In this document: positions 13,693 to 25,019 of the stretch, piece after piece
Position numbering within the stretch: position 1 is the stretch's first letter
Layout of the letters: every line of letters begins with the position of its first letter
Source: Diphasiastrum complanatum
Taxonomy: Eukaryota; Streptophyta; Lycopodiopsida; Lycopodiales; Lycopodiaceae
Assembly (NCBI GenBank): GCA_029204225.1
Contig: CM055106.1
Span: forward strand, 34,446,361-34,510,360
Direction of reading: 5' to 3'
DNA length: 64,000 bases
Position numbers and translations under genes: made by a program
Notes under the pieces: generated by a model
What the model was told of the DNA's origin: nothing
Seen by the model: only the letters and a program-made list of their open reading frames with translations
Databases searched by the model: none

Positions 13693-15640
13693 CATCTTCT
13701 TTTTGTTGCAGCTTTAGGATCTCCTGTTCCCCATGGAGCTCAGCTATTTGCAGTTCCTGCTGTAGCTTCTGAATCTCGGCTCGCAGCTGCATGTTGCTTT
13801 TGGCTAACTGCAATACCCGGTTGTCCAGAGAGGTTTGGGCTGCTACCGCATCTTGGATGAAGGTTCCCAAGGCTTGGTAGGCCATCAATAAGTCCATTGG
13901 AATAGCCGGTATGCTTATGCTGGTAGGGGCTTGTGATGTAGTGGTTTCAACAACCTGTGCTGTATCATCGTCCTCCTCCTCTATGAGCTTCTCCAGTGTT
14001 GTTTGGCCATCAGCATCAGAGAAGGATCCCATCTGGTCCTCTCCGGTACAATTGGCCGGCAATCAGCTGAAAAGGTCTAGCCTTAAGATCAACTTCCGCT
14101 GTTCTGCCTTTGGTAGTGATTGGTTTGGTTGGCCCCGCATTAGATATTCAACTATGTCAGTGGCCCATTCTGGTACTATGTCAACGTAAAATAAGGCAAC
14201 ATCAGATAGCTCATCATCAGGTTGGGTTGCAATTTTCTTTCCCTTGATTCGTGATACATGATCTGCCATGTAGTGTTGTTTTCCCTTGCGAACTACTATC
14301 CAAAAATCAAACTCCAATAACAGAAGTAACCAACGAGTGATTCTTTCTGTGTTGCACGTTTTATTAACCAGATAGAGCAAGGGTTGATGGTCCATATAAA
14401 AAGCAAAGTGAGTGGCCATCAGGTAATGTCGAAACTTCTTAACTGTATAAATCATTGCCAGTGCTTTTCGCTCTGTGGTTGAGTGATTCATTTCGATATC
14501 ACTGAGCTGGTGGCTTGCAAATCGGATCAAAAAATCCTTTTTGTGTTCTCTTGGCTGGGTTAAGACTGATCCTACTGCATACTTCGATGCATCCGTATGC
14601 ACATGAAACTCAATGGACCAATTGGGTGGGCGTAAGATTGGTGTTGAGACCAATGCATTCTTAAGCTTCTGGAAAGCCCTTAGGGCTTTCTCATTCCAAT
14701 GTGGATTTGTTGTGAGTTTGTAAATTGGTCGTGCCAACTCCACAAAATCTAGGATGAAAATCCTGTAATAGTTTGCGTGACCCATAAAGATGTAGACCTT
14801 GCGGATTGTTCCTGGTGGTGGTAGATTAACAATGATCCTGATTTTCGATAGGTCTGTGGCAATCCCATGTCTAGACACTATATGGCCAAGAATCAAGCCA
14901 TGTGTAGCCCAAAATTGACATTTTTCTGGATTCAAGGAGATCTAGAATTCACAACATTTTTGTAACACTTTCTCAAGGTTAGATAGGTGCCCAACATTAG
15001 GTCCATACATGCATAGATCGTCCAAGAAAATCTCCAGAAATTTTTGCAAATATTCTTTGAACGCCACCTGCATAACTCTCTGAAAAGGACTTGGAACGTT
15101 ACAAAGTCCAAATGGCATCACCTTATAGGCATAAGTCCCTCATTAAGTGGCGAATGCTGTCTTGTGTTGATCTTGAGACACTATCTTAACCTGATTGTAA
15201 CCATTGAAGTCGCCTAGGAAACTTTAGGCTTCTGCTCTAGCTACTCTATCTAGGATGCTTTCTGTAAAGGGTAAAAGAAAATGGTCCTTTTTGGTGACTG
15301 CGTTTAGTGCCTTCAGATTTACACAAATTCCCATTTTGCCATTCTTCTTGGGTACTATAACTATAGGCGACACCCACTTTGTGTGCTCAATTTCATATAA
15401 GAAACCGGCATCTAGCAGTTTCTGCAACTCTTGTTTGATCAGCTCCATGTAGTTCGGGTTGCATCGGTAATAACGGCTCACCTTGGGGATGAAGAAACAA
15501 AATGTTTCTAATGCCAAAGCTTTGCTAGCTTTCAATCCTGAACTTTTGACACGACATGAAATCAGTCTTGCTCCACGAACGACCAAGAAGATCAACCAAG
15601 TACCATGGGGTACAGATATCTGATCAGATATCATGACATC
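13692..15640 (-). pseudogene. Ty3/Gypsy reverse transcriptase-RNase H remnant
   Basis: The minus strand from about 15480 shows the RT entry (LLDAGFLYEIEHTKWVSPIV, VPKKNGKMGICVNLKALN). Then come MPFGLCNVPSPFQRVM and LDDLCMYG (the YVDD-box equivalent) around 15000-15110. The thumb and RNase H run in one 290-codon frame at 14063-14935 (FHVHTDASKYAVGSVLTQ, TTERKALAMIYTVKKFRHY, YMDHQPLLYLVNK). Downstream, 13690-14062 encodes an acidic then coiled-coil segment instead of integrase. Stops and frameshifts break the upstream part. Gag, protease and integrase are missing. Confidence 0.92.
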
Positions 15641-16420
15641 AGCAGAAGTATTCTAGATCGTGGCTAATCTGCCACTCTTGTAATTCGCGATTAGTTGCAG
15701 ATGTTTAATCTTTCTAATCTGTAAGTTACACGACGCGACACAAAAAAGTTTGCGAACTATATACTTTCTGTTTGATGCATAATATTGTAAGCAAGTAAGC
15801 AAGACAAGAAGTCAGAAGACGAAAAATACAGAATACAAGTCTGCCTACATGCGAGACAATTTTGTAGAGAATTTGTAGATCTAGAAGTCCGCTAGCAAGC
15901 AAGACACGATTCGTGAGAGAACTATATTTCTCTCACGCCAATGCACTACATGGATCTGTCATGTAAATCATATCTCAATTCCTGACAGACTGATCTTGTT
16001 CGTGAATCCTTTTGCTTCGTGTTTCGCTTCGCTCACAATCACTTGACTATAAAGGCAAATCAATTTCAGAGCTCACTTAATTTGTTTCGTCTCGTCTTGT
16101 CTCGTTATAGAGCCTGATTGATCTTGTCGCGAACTCTTTCACTTAATTTTGTTTCGTGTCGTTTTGCAATCTCTATGCTCCCAACATGAATCAATGTCAG
16201 AGCTCATTTAAGTTTTGCTTCGTTTCATTTCATTTTCGTCTAGATTTTGTCTCGTTTTGTTTCGTTGTGTTACAGAGCCTGATTGATCCAAAACGAATGA
16301 TTCTTGAACAAAAACAATTCGAGTTTTGTGAAACTATTCACAAATCGTTCGAGATTTGTATCAGTTTGTCACTAGAGTTCTAGCTGTAATTTGTATTTTC
16401 TGAGTGCATTTTTTGCATCA
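15640..16420 (+). repeat. Probable 5' LTR of the following Copia element (start uncertain)
   Basis: The interval ends TTTGCATCA one base before a perfect primer-binding site. It is rich in TCGTTTCG/TCGTCTCG motifs. The TG start cannot be fixed because no second copy is present, so the left limit is approximate. Confidence 0.5.
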
Positions 16421-16421
16421 G

Positions 16422-16434
16422 TGGTATCAGAGCC
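16422..16434 (+). promoter_or_regulatory. Copia primer-binding site
   Basis: TGGTATCAGAGCC, complementary to the 3' end of plant initiator tRNA(Met), immediately after the LTR and about 85 bp upstream of the gag start. Confidence 0.9.
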
Positions 16435-16518
16435 TACCTTGGCAAAGTCTGACATAATCAAAAGGCTATCAGATCCAAGGGGCTAAAGCATTCAAACAAA
16501 CAACCATCAACAAGTGAA

Positions 16519-18975
16519 CATGAATTCAGGAGCAATGGCTTCAATCAGCAGCATACAATCCAAGATCTGTACAGTTTTGGATTCGTCAGGATCTAACTTC
16601 CTAGCATGGAAAGTAAAGACCTCGCTGATACTAAAGGGTGAAGGATTATTCCCCTGAGTAGATGGCACTGAGAAAATGCCTACAACAACAGGCAAGGAGC
16701 TACGTGAATGGAGGGAGAAAAATGACAAGGCAGTAGCCTTGCTATCATCATCCATCGAGGATAGCCTCACACTTGACCTGGCTACACTCTCCAAAGCAAA
16801 CGAGATGTGAGATACACTACTCACGAGATTTCAAACGAAATCACACAGTCAAATAATGATGCTGGCAGATCAATTGACAAACCTGTAGTGGGATGGCAAA
16901 GACCTCACTTTTTTTGTAAGGAAGATGAAGGATCTATTCCTTTCCCTACACAATTCTGGAGCAGAAAATGCAGTGTTAGGAGAGAAGCAGCTCACTTATC
17001 TGTTGAGAGCCTTACATAGATCCTTCCAGACAACCAAAACTCTACTTGCAAAGGATCCTACAATGACCCTCAAAAAGGCAATTGTCGAGATTCGAGAGAA
17101 AGTCAAGGCTCAAGAGCATCTTGATCACAAAGATGCTTCTGACCAAGCTCTCTACAACAACAAAGAAAAGACAAAGAAACAATTCAAGCCTAAGAGGGAG
17201 TCAGATTGAAAGCAGGACCGTGATCAACAAGCAGAGAGAACCAGCAAAGGCAAATGGAAAAACATAGGAAGGTCAAAACAACAAGGTGGAGAAAAGAAGA
17301 TCTGCATGCGATGCAGACGCGAAGGACACACAGTCGATTTGTGCTGGCTCAATCCAAAAATTGAGTGTATCCACTGCCACAAGAAAGGTCATGCAGCCAT
17401 GGACTGTTGCTTGAACCCAAGAAACATATCGGCACAGAATAGATAGGAGAACAATAATAGTTCGTCCTATGTCAAGGAGCCAGAGAGCTCGAAAATGGGC
17501 AAAGAGAGATCGAACAAAAATAATTCGACCATTTGCATCTATGCAGACGTGTGTGCAGTGTCAACACCTGACACACAGGAGGTGATCCTTGACTTAGGAG
17601 CTACCTCACACTTTGTAACATCAAGACAAATTATGTCTGATTTTCAAAGTGCAGATCCATCAAGATTCATTATTCTTGGAGATGGATTCAAACATCAAGT
17701 GAATGGTATTGGTTCATTGTGGCTCAACACAAATGGCAGAGACAGACGACTCGAAGATGTTCTGTTCGTGCCTACACTACAGCAGGACTTGCTATATGTG
17801 GCAAGAATAGCTGATGCAGGGATGCGTGTGACATTCTCAGACGAAGCATGTAACATTGTTGATGCTAGTACCAGTACCCTGATCACTCAAGGCAGAAGAA
17901 AAGGCAATCTGTATCACTTGAAGGTATGCTTGCCTGTAGATCAAGTGCATCAGACTCATGATGATTCGCCAGACACTCTATGGCACATGAGGCTATGCCA
18001 TATGAACTCAATGGCACTATATCAAGCAAGTCATCATGGAGCAATCATAGGGGTGAGCATCTCGAATGCGAACAATTTGACCACCTGTGATGGGTGTTTG
18101 AAGGGTAAGATGTCACGCACTCCATTTGTAAAGGACTCCTATAGAACGACCAAGATTCTAGAGTTAGTGCATTCTAACATCTGTGGGCCTTTCAATGGGA
18201 TCTTAGTAGGAGGCTCAAAATATTACATTGCCTTCATTGATGATTACAATAAATTTGCCAAAGTGTATTTTATTCAGAATAAATTAGAAGCATTTGACAA
18301 ATTATAGAGTATGTGAATTGGAAAGAGAGATGCACTGGCAACAAAGTGAAGCAGATCAAAATAGATCTAGGTGGAGAATACATCTCGAATCGCTTCACTG
18401 ACTTCTGCAATGATTGTGGTATCATTCATAGAAGGACTGCATCTTACACACCGCAACACAACGGTGTTGCAAAAAGAAAGAATAGAACTCTGATGGAAGC
18501 TGCCAGATGCATGATGGCCTACTCGAAAGCTCCAAGAGTAGTGTGGGCTAAAGCAGTAGCTACAACTGCATACATTCAGAATAGGACAGGAAAGTCTGGT
18601 GTTCCTCACATGACACCACACGAATTATGGTGGGTAAGAAAACCCAATCTGACTCACATCAAAATCTTTGGTTGTGCAGCGTATGCACATATTCCTGATA
18701 AGCTTTGAAAGAAGCTTGATGAGAAAGCTGAACAGGATATCTTGTAGGATATGACAACAATTCGTCATACTATAGAGTCTACATGCGAGAAACGAACACT
18801 ATGAAGACAGTCAAAGATGTTAGATTTGCTAAGAGCAGGACAATGGCCAACAACGATCATGTCGCTATGAAGTTCTAGAAAGACAGTACTATGATCTGCC
18901 AACTATGACAGAAGGAGCAAAAGATGAACACAAAAACGAAGATTTTCGAGTCGCTTCGCATTTGTGAAACCAAGA
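16519..18975 (+). pseudogene. Ty1/Copia gag-protease-integrase, 3' truncated
   Basis: Gag begins near 16519 and has several stops. Two zinc knuckles follow, CMRCRREGHTVDLC (about 17305) and CIHCHKKGHAAMDC (about 17370). The protease has VILDLGATSHF near 17585 (DSG changed to DLG, so the DSG motif is lost although the Asp remains). The integrase region spans 17940-18708: HMRLCHMN, LELVHSNICGPF, YYIAFIDDYNKFAKVYF, IDLGGEYISNRF, YTPQHNGVAKRKNRTLMEA (catalytic Glu replaced by Lys). The frame closes at 18706 and decays by about 18975. No RT or RNase H follows. It looks like the same family as the right half preserved at 61.47-63.73 kb. Confidence 0.92.
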
Positions 18976-18989
18976 TGTGTGAGTATGAT

Positions 18990-20200
18990 TCTCTAGGAGA
19001 CTACTAAAACCCATCTTTATTGAGTTTGCACATTCAATTCTCTGTCTTTTGAGATAAATCCTTGAGATTGAGTCACATAGACCTCTTCCTCCAAAACATC
19101 ATTCAAAAATGCACTTTTGATATCCATTTGATGAATTGGATGCACAATACAAGAGCAAAGTTGTCATAGTTAGCATCTTGCTTTTGAGCAAAGCTCTTTC
19201 ACTACAAATCTTCTTTTCAAGCAAATTGTATTTGTCAAGCAAATAATTAGACTTGTATCTCACCTTGTAGAACCATTTGGTTCCAATTGGCTTTTGTCCC
19301 CAACAAGCTCCAAAGTGTCATTCTTGATGATAGAATCATATTGTTCCTACGTGGCTGATTACCAAGATTGATTAGTGGATGTCTCTTCATAAGATTTGGG
19401 CTCATTGGTGTTAAGTAAAAATGCCAACATCGTGAAATTCCCTTAAGATTTAAGCTCTCTAGGCCAAAACATACTCTTGATACCTTATCAACACCTTGAT
19501 TACTTCCCACAATCTTTAAGTACCATTTAGGATGTTTTGCTTCAACAATTGGTACAATTGAATTAGTTGATTTAGCATGATAAGTAGGTTAGATTGAATT
19601 TTTCTCACCATGAGTAGGTAGTCTACTGTAATCATGAGGATTTGTGTTCATCACTAGAATCATCTTTCTCATCAAGAATAATAACAAATTCACTAGCTTG
19701 ATCTTTGTGAGAATATATAGAGGCTTCTTTCATTGAAGATAACATCCCAACTATGATAGATGAGCTCAATAAACATAAATTTCCAAGACTTCAAATAATT
19801 TTCAATGAAGTAACACTTGATTGATTTCAAGTCTAGATTTCTATGTGTCTTATCAAGCACATGCGATTAAATAGTTCCACCAAACAATTTCAAGTGAGCA
19901 ACACTGGGTTTGTATCTACTATAAGCCTCACTAGGAGAAATACCTTCCAAATGTTCCATAGGTAATTGATTTCGAAGGTATGCAGCTATTTCGAAGGTAT
20001 GCAACTATTTGTAGAACTTTTTCCCAATATAGTTGCTTGACCCTGGTGTGTATCTATCTAGTTGCCACCTATCCCTTAATTTTATGATCATAACAAAATG
20101 CACCAAATGTCGTAGAATTACATTTGACAACACGATCTGGGCTATGCTTGCCAATCTGGTTTTCAACCAAACTTCTAAAATCCACAAAATAGTAGAATGC
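18990..20200 (-). pseudogene. Ty1/Copia integrase tail and RT start
   Basis: Minus strand: an integrase tail with LPMEHLEGISPSEAY, HLKLFGG and DKTHRNLDLKSIKCYFI type pieces at about 20000-19800. The RT start follows with IHQMDIKSAFLNDVLEEEVYV near 19130-19060. Stops and frameshifts are dense. A short stretch near 19970-20010 (TATTTCGAAGGTATGCA) is duplicated in tandem. The fragment meets the 3' truncated plus-strand Copia at about 18980. Confidence 0.82.
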
Positions 20201-20239
20201 TTCTAACTTGAACTTTTAGAAATAGACTCAAACTTAGAG

Positions 20240-22000
20240 TGAAAATTCTTATTTACTATCATGAAGTTCAATAGATAATTTCGTGCTCCCTATTAGATGA
20301 GAGTGGAGCCCTGCTTGCACCCTTAGTCTCAATGAAAGATAAGCTCATCCCATCTAAATCCACAAGCTCTACATATAATCAACAAGACTTCAAAAATAAC
20401 TTGTTGTGATAAGGGTTGGCAATTTCAAGTTCTAATCAAAGATTTTATTGGTATTCAAAACAAAAAGTCTAGCATGTCAATTGAAAGGAAGTTTTACAAA
20501 ACTACCCTTTTATGTGATGGATTAGCTTGAATATTCAACTTTCATATGACCATAAATCTCATTATCACTTTCACAAAGGCTGAAATCTTGTTAGTCTTTT
20601 TATAGGTACCTATGAAAGTCTCAATGCATTTAAATATGAAAAAGGAACAATGCCCATAAGTTGTAGTGAGACCTTGCACCTTCAAACTACAATCATGATT
20701 GGGGTTAATAATCTTGACTACGAAACAAAATGCACATATAAAACAAACTCTTTTGTGAAGCAGGAATTTACTCTATTTTCACCTAGGGACCTAAGCCTTC
20801 AACCAGTGAGACTTTTACCCACATATGAGGTATGAGCATATGAGATAAGCTTTGAGTCATCTCACATTAAACCATCATCCTTTTGAGCCACAATTTTGTA
20901 AAAAAAGTGTGCTTAGATTAATATCAAATAGGTTTCCAAGTCAAGTCAAAAAATGTTTTCCTAATCAATTGGATAAGGTTTTTATTGAATGAGTAGTTTT
21001 TTTCTTTTAGTGTTTTTTTGTAAAATATGCACTTCTTTTTTATCCACTTAGGCCTTGGGTACCACTCAAAATCCTAGCTAGGATTTGGAACATGGGGCCT
21101 TGCGAGTGACAAACATAACATGATTGTGGTAAAATAAACAAGTTTTTTTTGCACAACCAATGCTTTTACAACAATGGTAGGGAAGGTTTGGCATTTGCTT
21201 GATGGATAATATATGTCAAATGAAAACAACAATTAGTCAAAGATCTTTAGGATTTTGGTACTAGCCAAGGTAGAGTTTAAAGTTTTTTGGACATTCACGC
21301 TAGTTGCCTTGGTAGGCCACAACACTCAAGTGACAACAATTATTTGGGTAGTCCAAATGTTTGAGAATTTAGGTATGCTGGTTTTGAAAATTGCCAAACT
21401 TTGAGCATTGATTTTCAAATTTTACTCATCATATGAACAATTTATACTTAAATTATTCATGGCCAAACGCTCTATGTCAAGTGGAAACAACTTATTTCAA
21501 CTAATTCTGCCTAGGCGGTTGGGTGGAACCAATGAAACCAACAAAACCCATTGATTTCATGGCTTGATATTTGTTTAAATTTTGTTTTTAATGGGTTACA
21601 TGATAGCTAGTTGGTTCCTTGGCGTAGTGGTAAATTGGTTGCTTTCTCACGGGTTACAAAATATTGATTGTCGTAATGCTATTGGTGGTGACGTGAGCTC
21701 GAGGTTATGTTCCTAATGTGTTGAAGATCGAGCATTATTTTGAGCTAGATTCCTCTAGGCTTAAACTTGGCTCCATTTACACGTTGAAAAGATAGAGATT
21801 GCTTCTAGGGATAAGGAGTGAGAGACAAGGGCAATGAATAGAGAGACAAGGGCAATGAATAGAGAAGAGAGGCTTCCCAATGTAGAAGGCCAGAAATGTT
21901 GTGGGTCAAGAATAATGATTAAAAATATTGGGATTTTGAAGTGGGACACAACACTCAATTTATGAAACGTGATGAGGTAAGAACATGCACATGGGTTGAG
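20240..22000. other. Intergenic DNA with a possible tRNA-derived SINE scrap
   Basis: At about 21610-21720 a box-A-like element (TTGGCGTAGTGGTAAATTGG) is followed about 80 bp later by CGAGGTTATGTTCC, a weak box-B-like sequence, as in tRNA-derived SINEs. No full tRNA fold can be drawn. The rest holds nothing I recognise. Confidence 0.3.
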
Positions 22001-22050
22001 AGCTGGCACTCTCCTTCTACACACGCCAGCATAAATCCAACCCCCATCCC

Positions 22051-22054
<4 letters not shown>

Positions 22055-22082
<28 letters not shown>

Positions 22083-22284
22083 CATGGATGGCTGGATCCC
22101 CACCCCCCTTGCCTCGTGCTCCACCACCTTGCCGGCCCACCCCTCGACAGCGCCCGCCACCCAACACGCCTGCCTCTCTTTCTCTCTCTCTTTCGCTCCC
22201 TCTTTCATCTTCATGGGCCATGCCCATGTACTTCTCTCTCTCATCTAACCAACTATATATATATATATATATATACATATATAT
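22055..22284. repeat. (GA)n and (AT)n microsatellites with a CT-rich stretch between
   Basis: GA repeat at 22055-22082, a C/T-rich stretch with CTCTCTTT motifs to 22240, and an AT repeat at 22254-22284. Confidence 0.9.
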
Positions 22285-22309
22285 CAGGTTTTATATCCTC
22301 TCTTTTTGC

Positions 22310-22450
22310 TATTATCTATTTATATTTATCTATTTATGATTGCATATTTACATATATATCTTGTATCCTCTCTCTTTATCTGTCTATTTATATTTATCTA
22401 TTTATGATTTTATATTTACATATATATCTTGCATCCTCTCTCTTTATCTA
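22310..22450. repeat. Tandem duplication of a 68-bp AT-rich unit
   Basis: The unit starting TCTATTTATATTTATC and ending TATCTTGTATCCTCTCTC occurs twice in a row with only a few differences. Confidence 0.85.
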
Positions 22451-22988
22451 TTTACATATGTATATTGCCCATTTTAGGGCCTTTAGCTCATTTTTAGCTT
22501 TCAAAACCTGGAGTCTAGGGTTTATCATCTTGTTGAAGCTGTAGTATCTTAATCTAAAATTTAGGGTTTATGGGCTCCATCTATCTAGCTGATTAGCTGT
22601 ATATATATGCATACCTCCTAGTTTAGGGTTTTCATCCTCTCTGTTTATATTTCTCCTGCTTTAGGGTATTGTATTCAATTCTTAGCGCTTTTTATATCAG
22701 AACCTGCTTTTTAAGGTTTTTTAGTCACGTGTTTGAGCTTCACAATGTGGATTTAGGGTTTGTTAATGTTGATTTAGGGTTTCTCAGAGGTTGTATGGTG
22801 CCCTGCATGCAACCCAGTTGCAATGATTGTTTTTTGTTGAAAGGTGGAGTTGGTGTCTAAAAGAGGTGCTTACATAGGTACGGGTCTGTGAGGGTTAGGG
22901 CTTAGAGAGCCCTAACCCAAATTGTTGACGTGGGCAATCAAAGTTTACAAAACCTGTTTTTTTATCTTGTCAGATTCTCTCTCACTGC

Positions 22989-22993
<5 letters not shown>

Positions 22994-23044
<51 letters not shown>

Positions 23045-23230
23045 GCCCATGCCCATGGCAGCTGATACCTCTCTCTCTCTCTTTCTCATTGAGGCCATGG
23101 CAGCTGCTACCTTCCCCTCTCTCTCTATCTCTCTCTCTCCCGCTCCATGGGCCATGGCAGCTTCGCTCTTTTTCTTTTTATATTTCTTTTGTGTGTATGT
23201 GTGGCTTGGGTGAGAGAGAGAGAGAATGAG
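22994..23230. repeat. (CT)n tracts upstream of the carboxylesterase gene
   Basis: A CT repeat at 22994-23040 is followed by CT-rich stretches separated by copies of GGCCATGGCAGCTGCTACC-like sequence (near 23050, 23092 and 23150). A small degenerate tandem array thus lies 0.75-1 kb upstream of the coding start. Confidence 0.85.
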
Positions 23231-23919
23231 CAGGCACTGGGCAGCAGTAGCTCTCATCTGATGGAGTGCAGGCAGCACTCTGTGCTTTCGACGGACCCAC
23301 CTTGTGTTAGCCTTAAATTCTCAACCTCGGGCTACCATTTTTCTTACCACATTTTCTCGTACATCGTTTTCCTTCCTGTGAACGCCACGGATCCATCGGA
23401 CGGATTCGCAGTTGCCTGTGGCACGGAAAAGGAATGCTTTACGTTTCTCAGGTCTGCGTCTGATTCTGGCGGTGGACAAGCAACAAGCGGGCTTTTTGGT
23501 TTCTGTGAGTGATCCAGCTGTGGATGAGCTATATAGTTCAGTCATACATCATTTTTTCTGTCTATACTTGCTAGGATCAAACTGGGTATCTCATCTTCTG
23601 AGTTCTGGCCTAAAAATCTTGTGTGGTGTTGTGTTGATATATATCATCTGTACTTGAGTGGTTAGTATAGCGAACTATTAATCATACTTTTTCATTTGTA
23701 CTGTAGCATAAAGCAAGTGTCTTCTTCTCGTGTCTTCTTCCTTTTCGTGTCTTCTTCTCAGGGGCCATTTTAGTTGTCGTTCTCTCTATGATTTGAGCCA
23801 GAAAGCAGCTTGTATGGTGTTGATCTGTACTCCTGTATTGTAGACTCTCTCTTGTATGGTGTTGAGCAGTACTCGGCAGTGTAGTGGTATTGATTAATCC
23901 TTTCTTATCTCAGTGTAGC

Positions 23920-23987
23920 AGCAAAGAAAGACAGAGACAGAAACAGACAGACAGACAGACACAGAGTAAGAGAGGGAGAGAGGGAGG
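23920..23987 (+). promoter_or_regulatory. Purine-rich 5' leader of the carboxylesterase gene
   Basis: ACAG repeats (about 23943-23962) then a GAGAGGGAGAG tract run right up to the ATG at 23988. GA-rich 5' leaders are common in plant genes. The transcription start itself cannot be placed. Confidence 0.5.
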
Positions 23988-25019
23988 ATGCCATCTGAAG
24001 AAATGAGCATTGACGCGCCAACGGAGCTTGTTGGAGAATTGAGCGGTGTTAAACTGTATAGGAATGGGAAGGTAGTCAGGCCAACAGCCTGTCCTCTATT
24101 TCCCAAGGTTCTTCCCAACCCAAATTTTGTGGATGGGGTTGCAACAAAGGATGTTGTCCTGGATATGGAGAAATTGATATGGGTTCGGATATACCTTCCA
24201 GAGGTGGCGAAGAATTCTGCAGCTTCGGAGCTTAGTCCACCAATTGCTCAAAAGCTTCCGATCATGATTTTCTTCCACGGAGGAGCATTTGTAATATGGA
24301 GCGCTGCAACAAGCATCTTCGACAATGCCTGCAGAAAGTGGGCGTCAGAACTGGGGGTGATTGTCGTCTCTGTAGACTACAGACTAGCGCCCGAGCATCG
24401 CCTTCCTGCAGCCTACGAGGATTCGTCCTTCGCTTTGAAGTGGCTACAATCTCAAGCAGCTTGTAATATTCCAGATCAGAGTGATTCATGGCTCAGCCTT
24501 CACGGGGACTTTTCGTCCTGCTTTCTGATGGGTCTCAGCTCAGGCGGCTCCATCGCTCACCATGTAGCTACTGAAGTCTGCAGTTCCGATTTATCTCCCA
24601 TGCGGGTCAGAGGAATAATCCTGGTAGTTCCCTTCTTCGGAGGTGCAATGCGAACATCCTCAGAGCTCAGATTTGCCCACGATGATATTCTCACTCTCCA
24701 TGATTCAGACACCGCCTGGGAGTTCTCTCTTCCACAGGAGGCAACAAGAGACCACCACTACTGTAATCCTCTCGGCCCTACTTCACCTGACCTGAAGAAG
24801 TTTGATCTACCACCATATCTCATCATAATAGGAGGAAAGGATCCCCTCCACGACAGACAGATGGCATTTGTGGAGGCTTTGAGAAAGTCAGGCAAGGATG
24901 TCCATCTTCTGAGATATGAAAACTGGGGCCATTACACTCCCTTCCCAGAGTCAGAGCTGATTGCCTTCATGGAGAAATGTCGTAACAAAAGGATCTCATT
25001 TCTAAGTGGCAGCACCTGA
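23988..25019 (+). CDS. CXE: Plant carboxylesterase (CXE / GID1-like alpha/beta hydrolase)
   Basis: An intact single-exon frame of 343 codons, the usual length for plant CXE proteins of the hormone-sensitive-lipase group. These are soluble esterases acting on small acyl or hormone esters; GID1 gibberellin receptors derive from the same fold. Visible landmarks are FFHGGAF at residues 95-101 (oxyanion hole), DYRLAPEHRLPAAYED at 130-145, the nucleophile elbow GLSSGG with Ser184, the acid Asp285 in GGKDPLHD, and His315 in NWGHY. The full Ser/Asp/His triad argues for an active esterase rather than a GID1 receptor, which has lost the His. The residue before Ser184 is Leu, where most relatives have Asp or Glu. 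No signal peptide is seen. The ATG at 23988 is first in frame after the purine-rich leader. Substrate cannot be inferred. Confidence 0.96.
   Translation: MPSEEMSIDAPTELVGELSGVKLYRNGKVVRPTACPLFPKVLPNPNFVDGVATKDVVLDMEKLIWVRIYLPEVAKNSAASELSPPIAQKLPIMIFFHGGAFVIWSAATSIFDNACRKWASELGVIVVSVDYRLAPEHRLPAAYEDSSFALKWLQSQAACNIPDQSDSWLSLHGDFSSCFLMGLSSGGSIAHHVATEVCSSDLSPMRVRGIILVVPFFGGAMRTSSELRFAHDDILTLHDSDTAWEFSLPQEATRDHHYCNPLGPTSPDLKKFDLPPYLIIIGGKDPLHDRQMAFVEALRKSGKDVHLLRYENWGHYTPFPESELIAFMEKCRNKRISFLSGST

Noticed and set aside
22116-22544. A 142-codon frame rich in Tyr/Ile/Leu
   Set aside because: Generated by AT and CT repeats and a 68-bp tandem duplication; no domain.
23147-23512. A 121-codon plus-strand frame upstream of the carboxylesterase
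   Set aside because: Starts in a CT repeat, shows no domain and is not joined to the downstream gene by obvious splice sites; could be leader sequence but not supportable.
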